Below are positions 4,648 through 7,990 of a stretch of DNA of 7,990 nucleotides, piece after piece. The position numbers and the translations under genes were made by a program. The DNA lies in contig JASHSH010000349.1 of NCBI GenBank assembly GCA_030040955.1, positions 1-7,990 on the forward strand, written 5' to 3'. The notes beneath the pieces were generated by a model. The model saw only the letters and a list, made by a program, of their open reading frames with translations. It ran no database searches and was not told where the DNA came from. Each line of letters starts with the position of its first letter. The stretch's first letter is position 1. Source of the stretch: Rhodospirillales bacterium (lineage in GTDB: Bacteria; Pseudomonadota; Alphaproteobacteria; Rhodospirillales; Magnetospirillaceae).

Positions 4648-5703
4648 ATGACAGTGAAGTCGTATGTCGGGAGCGGCGTCGCCGCTCTCGCGGTGGTGCT
4701 TGGCGCCACCTTCAGCACGATCGGATCGGCGCAGGCCGCCGACAAGATCGGCGTGAGCTGGAACAACTTCCAGGAGGAACGCTGGAAGACGGACGAGGCC
4801 GCGATCAAAGCGGCGCTGGCCAAGGCCGGCTATGACTACATCAGCACCGACGCCGGCAGCTCGGCGACCAAGCAGCTGGCCGACGTCGAGCAGCTGATCA
4901 CGCAGGGCGCCAAGGCGCTCATCATCCTGGCCCAGGACTCGGGCGCGATCGAGCCGGCCGTGCAGAAGGCCCTCGACGAGAAGATCCCGGTGCTCGGCTA
5001 TGACCGCCTGATCGAGAATCCGGGCGCCTACTACCTGACCTTCGACAACAAGGGCGTCGGCGTGCTCGAGGCGCAGTACGTGTTCAAGGCCCAGCCGAAG
5101 GGCAACTATGCGGTGATCAAGGGCAACTCGGCCGATCCGAACGCCGACTTCCTGCGCGGCGGCTATGACGAGGTGATCGGCGGGGCGGTGAAGTCCGGCG
5201 CGATCAAGATCGTGTGCGAGACCTACACCGACAACTGGGACCCGGGCAATGCGCAGAAGGAAATGGAGCAGTGCCTGACCAAGACCAATAACAAGGTCGA
5301 CGCCGTTCTCTCCGAGAACGACGGCATGGCCGGCGGCGTGGTGGCCGCGCTCACCGCCCAGGGTTTGGCCGGCATTCCGGTCTCGGGCCAGGACGGCGAC
5401 AAGGGCGCGCTCAACCGCGTCGCGCTCGGCACGCAGACCGTCTCCGTGTGGAAGGACGCGCGCGAGCTCGGCAAGGCCGCCGGCGAAATCGCCGCCCAGC
5501 TCGCCAAAGGCACCGCGCTCGACAAGGTCACGGGCACCGTCAAGTTCGGCAACGGGCCGAAGAAGGTGGTGATGGAAGCCCGCCTGCTCAAGCCGCTCGC
5601 GATCACCAAGGACAATCTCGACGTGGTGATCAAGGCCGGTTGGGTGAGCAAGGACATCGTCTGCCAGGGCGTGAAGCCGGGCACCGTCAAGGCGTGCGGC
5701 TGA
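4648..5703 (+). CDS. xylF: D-xylose ABC transporter, periplasmic substrate-binding protein
   Basis: The protein is 351 aa and carries a Sec signal peptide with predicted cleavage after 'SAQA' (residue 30). The mature part follows E. coli XylF closely in motif order: 'FQEERW' (41-46), 'YDRLI' (118-122), 'TFDNKGVG' (131-138), 'ADPNADFLR' (162-170), 'SENDGMAGG' (222-230) and 'SGQDGD' (246-251). In XylF these line the sugar cleft between the two periplasmic-binding lobes. It delivers sugar to the XylH/ATPase complex in the inner membrane. The start is set by GGAGGG, 6 bases upstream of ATG. It is the first gene of the operon, divergent from the ROK repressor. The mature protein has four cysteines (190, 209, 339, 350), the last two in a C-terminal extension 'DIVCQGVKPGTVKACG'. 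These may form disulfides. Xylose is the likely ligand; related pentoses are not excluded. Confidence 0.92.
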   Translation: MTVKSYVGSGVAALAVVLGATFSTIGSAQAADKIGVSWNNFQEERWKTDEAAIKAALAKAGYDYISTDAGSSATKQLADVEQLITQGAKALIILAQDSGAIEPAVQKALDEKIPVLGYDRLIENPGAYYLTFDNKGVGVLEAQYVFKAQPKGNYAVIKGNSADPNADFLRGGYDEVIGGAVKSGAIKIVCETYTDNWDPGNAQKEMEQCLTKTNNKVDAVLSENDGMAGGVVAALTAQGLAGIPVSGQDGDKGALNRVALGTQTVSVWKDARELGKAAGEIAAQLAKGTALDKVTGTVKFGNGPKKVVMEARLLKPLAITKDNLDVVIKAGWVSKDIVCQGVKPGTVKACG

Positions 5704-5721
5704 TCTTCGCCTGACCGCGGC

Positions 5722-5739
5722 GCGGCCCCCTGCGGCCGC
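5722..5739 (+). other. GC-rich hairpin between xylF and xylH
   Basis: GCGGCC (5722-5727) pairs with GGCCGC (5734-5739) across the loop CCCTGC, 19 bases after the xylF stop. No T-run follows, so it is more likely an mRNA-stabilising structure than a terminator. Confidence 0.4.
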
Positions 5740-5758
5740 CTCGCGGGATATCTACCGT

Positions 5759-5800
5759 GGCCCCGGCATCCCTTGACGCGGATGCCGGGGTCATTTTCTG
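5759..5800 (+). terminator. Strong hairpin with short T-run after xylF (partial terminator)
   Basis: A 13-bp stem, with one G-U pair if transcribed, joins 5759-5771 and 5780-5792 across an 8-base loop (5772-5779). ATTTTCTG follows. The stem is very stable but the T-run is only four, so termination is probably incomplete. In binding-protein/permease operons such elements lower expression of the downstream genes relative to the binding protein. xylH begins 64 bases later with no obvious promoter of its own. Confidence 0.7.
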
Positions 5801-5864
5801 ATGGCCGGGCGGGCGGTCGCGCGGCACCCGCCAAGAACCTGAATTCGGGTTGGGGGACGTCGTC

Positions 5865-7142
5865 ATGGGTGGGTTGAGCCGGATCATCGCCCGACTCGAG
5901 GTCGATCCTCGGCTGTTCGGCATGATCGGCGCCCTGATCCTGATCTGGCTCGCCTTCGACTTCGCCTCCGGCGGTCTGTTCACCACTCCGCGCAACCTGT
6001 TCAACCTCACGCTGCAAACCTCGTCGGTGGCGATCATGGCCATCGGCATGGTGATGGTCATCGTCACGCGCCAGATCGACCTCTCGGTCGGCTCGGTGCT
6101 CGGCGTGCTCGGCATGCTGATGGCGGTGACGCAAGGACGCTGGCTGCCGGCGCTGATCGGCTTTGACAATCCCTGGATCTGGCCCGCGACCGTCGTGTTC
6201 GGGGCGATCTGCGGCATCGTGCTCGGCGCTTTTCACGGCTGGCTGATCGGCTATCTCGGCGTACCGTCCTTCGTGGTCACGCTGGGCGGATTGCTGGTCT
6301 GGCGCGGCGCGGCCTGGTACGTCACCGAGGGCCAGACCGTCTCGCCCCTCGATCTGCGCTTCGAGCTGCTGGGCGGGGGCGCCTACGGCACGTTGGGCGC
6401 GCAGATCGGCGGCTGGGCGAGCTGGGTGCTCGGCCTGGTCGGCGTGGCGGCGCTGGTGTTCATGGCGGTGCGCGGGCGCCGCCAGCGTACCGCCTATGGC
6501 TTCCCGGTGCGCCCCGTGTGGGCCGAGTCGCTCGTCGTCGGCGTGCAGTGCGCCGTCCTGCTCGGCTTCGTCGCCGTGATGCAGGCCTACGAGATGCCCT
6601 CGGTCGCGGCCAAGCGGCTTTACGAGGCGCGCGGCCTGCCGGTGCCCGAGGACGGCGTGCACATCGCGGAAGGCATTCCGATCCCGGTGCTGATCGTGCT
6701 CGGCTTGGCGGCCATCTTCACCATCGTGCTGATGCGCTCGCGCTTCGGCCGCTACGTCTACGCGATCGGCGGCAACCCCGACGCCGCCAACCTGGCCGGC
6801 ATCGACAATCGCAAGATGATCTTCAAGGTGTTCGTGGTGATGGGGTTCCTGACCGCGCTGTCCGCGGTGGTCGCCTCGGCGCGCCTGCAAAGCGCCGACG
6901 TGGCGCTGGGCACTTCGGACGAGCTGCGCGTGATCGCCGCGGCGGTGATCGGCGGCACCTCGCTGATGGGCGGCATCGGCACCATCTCGGGCGCGATTTT
7001 GGGCGCGGTGGTGATCCAGAGCTTGCAGAGCGGCATGGCGCTGCTCGGCGCCGAGAGCTATTTGCAGAACATCGCGACCGGCATCGTGCTGGTGCTGGCC
7101 GCCGGACTCGATCTGCTCTACCAGAAACGCCGCCGCATCTGA
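5865..7142 (+). CDS. xylH: D-xylose ABC transporter, permease
   Basis: The protein is 425 aa from ATG 5865. A TTG at 5850 in frame would add five residues, but GGGGGA (5852-5857) sits 7-8 bases before the ATG and favours 5865. It is a hydrophobic inner-membrane protein of the BPD_transp_2 family with roughly ten or more membrane segments, e.g. residues 17-34, 52-68, 107-128, 186-202, 225-240, 272-290 and 320-338. Family hallmarks are 'RQIDLSVGSVLG' (69-80), the cytoplasmic coupling-loop region 'YAIGGNPDAANLAGID' (299-314), and 'ELRVIAAAVIGGTSLMGGIGT' (353-373). The hydrophilic loop around 240-270 and the length resemble XylH (about 390 aa in E. coli) rather than the shorter RbsC. It forms the channel that receives sugar from XylF, powered by the downstream ATPase, whose start is only 11 bases after its stop. 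Confidence 0.92.
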   Translation: MGGLSRIIARLEVDPRLFGMIGALILIWLAFDFASGGLFTTPRNLFNLTLQTSSVAIMAIGMVMVIVTRQIDLSVGSVLGVLGMLMAVTQGRWLPALIGFDNPWIWPATVVFGAICGIVLGAFHGWLIGYLGVPSFVVTLGGLLVWRGAAWYVTEGQTVSPLDLRFELLGGGAYGTLGAQIGGWASWVLGLVGVAALVFMAVRGRRQRTAYGFPVRPVWAESLVVGVQCAVLLGFVAVMQAYEMPSVAAKRLYEARGLPVPEDGVHIAEGIPIPVLIVLGLAAIFTIVLMRSRFGRYVYAIGGNPDAANLAGIDNRKMIFKVFVVMGFLTALSAVVASARLQSADVALGTSDELRVIAAAVIGGTSLMGGIGTISGAILGAVVIQSLQSGMALLGAESYLQNIATGIVLVLAAGLDLLYQKRRRI

Positions 7143-7153
7143 GGGCGAACGAG

Positions 7154-7952
7154 ATGAGCATCGCAGCAGCAACCGTCCAGCCCGAGCCCAGGCCCGAGCC
7201 CGCCCGCACGCCCCTGGTGGAAATGCGCAACATCTCGGTGAGCTTCGGCGGCGTGCGCGCGGTCGACGATGTCAGCGTCGATCTCTATGCCGGCGAGGTG
7301 GTCGGCCTGCTCGGCCACAACGGGGCCGGCAAGTCGACGCTGATCAAGGTGCTGTCCGGCGCGTACCACGCCGATTCGGGCGAGATCTGGATCGACGGCA
7401 AGAAGGTCACGATCAACAACGCCCGCGACGCGCTCGCCAACCGGATCGAGACGATCTACCAGAACCTCGCGCTGGCCGACAATCTCGATGCCTGCGCCAA
7501 TCTGTTCCTGGGGCGCGAGGAGGTGCTCGGCTCCGGCCTGCTCGATGAGTCGAAGATGGAGGACGCGACCCGCAAGGTGATGGGCCGCCTCAACCCCAAC
7601 TTCAAGAAGTTCCACACGCCGGTGGCCGCGCTGTCGGGCGGCCAGCGCCAGTCGGTGGCGATCGCGCGCACCGTGCATTTCAACGCGCATCCTGATCATG
7701 GACGAGCCGACCGCCGCGCTCGGCGTGGCCGAGACCAAGGTCATCCACGACCTGATCCGCCAGCTCAAGCGCGAGGGGCTGGGAATCTTCCTGATCAGCC
7801 ACGACATCCACGACGTGTTCGACCTCGCCGACCGCTGCACCGTGATGAAGAACGGCAAGCTGGTCGGCACGGTGCGCACCAAGGACGTCACCCAGGACGA
7901 CGTGCTGGGGATGATCATCCTGGGCAAGTTGCCGGGCGCGCCGGCACATTAG
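7154..7952 (+). pseudogene. xylG: Sugar ABC transporter ATPase (XylG-type, single domain), frameshifted
   Basis: The gene starts at ATG 7154, 11 bases after xylH, behind GAGGGCGA. The first frame encodes residues 1-178: an extended Pro-rich N-terminus, Walker A 'GHNGAGKST' (54-62), Q-loop 'IYQN' (Gln103) and ABC signature 'LSGGQRQ' (160-166). It then leaves the family consensus at 7685-7690. The remainder lies in another frame and ends with TAG at 7950-7952. It has Walker B 'ILIMDEP' and H-loop 'LISHD'. Adding two bases back to the GCGC at 7685-7688 (to GCGCGC) restores 'HFNARILIMDEPTAALG' and a 266-aa product. That matches single-domain FrcA-like ATPases, about half the length of two-domain E. 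coli XylG (513 aa). Without repair, translation continues in the wrong frame without a stop to the window edge, losing Walker B and the H-loop. The lesion may be a true mutation or a sequence error. Confidence 0.85.
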
Positions 7953-7990
7953 ACTGCGATCGGCTCAGTACGATTCCGCCCCCACCCCCA

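Noticed and set aside
5850..5864. TTG start five codons upstream for xylH
   Set aside because: The ATG at 5865 has GGGGGA at proper distance; the TTG has no comparable site.
5223..7172. A 649-aa leftward open frame opposite xylF and xylH
   Set aside because: Its His/Asp/Arg-rich composition and complete overlap with two clear transporter genes mark it as a shadow frame.
7676..7702. Programmed ribosomal frameshifting in the ATPase gene
   Set aside because: No heptameric slippery sequence or clear downstream stimulator is visible, and the family is not known for it. Dinucleotide loss explains it more simply.
7953..7990. Terminator or new gene after the ATPase
   Set aside because: The last 38 bases show no stem-loop and no start with a ribosome site. 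The C-rich end is too short to interpret.

Overview
The window is GC-rich DNA whose gene families and codon use look alphaproteobacterial, most probably Sphingomonadales, with Caulobacterales or Rhizobiales as alternatives. That placement is inference: no rRNA or other marker gene is present. No tRNA, CRISPR array, integrase or insertion sequence is visible. The window splits into three blocks.

Block 1 (1-2626) looks phage-derived. A leftward operon runs from about 1771 to the left edge. It holds a 74-aa unknown protein, a 248-aa unknown protein, a 191-aa Lys/Glu-rich protein with a Cys/His cluster that may be a terminase small subunit, and the first 15 codons of what looks like a phage terminase large subunit. 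Divergent from it is an XRE/S24 (LexA/CI-like) repressor at 1913-2626. The 141-bp divergent region holds facing promoters. The repressor promoter places the predicted transcript start at its own ATG, which suggests a leaderless mRNA. Two copies of a 12-bp repeat overlap the two promoters, and a dyad lies between them, as expected for a CI-type switch. A 63-bp imperfect direct repeat (about 81% identical, offset exactly 45 codons) surrounds the candidate starts of the small-terminase candidate.

Block 2 (2650-3108) is an OsmC-family thiol peroxidase-like gene with a strong ribosome binding site. It begins only 23 bp after the repressor stop and converges with the next gene 6 bp away.

Block 3 (3115-7990) is a sugar-uptake locus. 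A ROK-family repressor reads leftward. Divergent from it are xylF (periplasmic xylose-binding protein), xylH (permease) and a single-domain xylG-type ATPase. The 333-bp divergent region carries promoter-like boxes, short repeats and two mutually exclusive leader hairpins. A strong hairpin followed by a short T-run separates xylF from xylH, which would favour higher expression of the binding protein. The ATPase gene carries a frameshift just before Walker B, best explained by loss of one GC dinucleotide from a GCGCGC run. As written, the transporter would lack a working ATPase. Whether the lesion is biological or a sequence error cannot be decided from the window.
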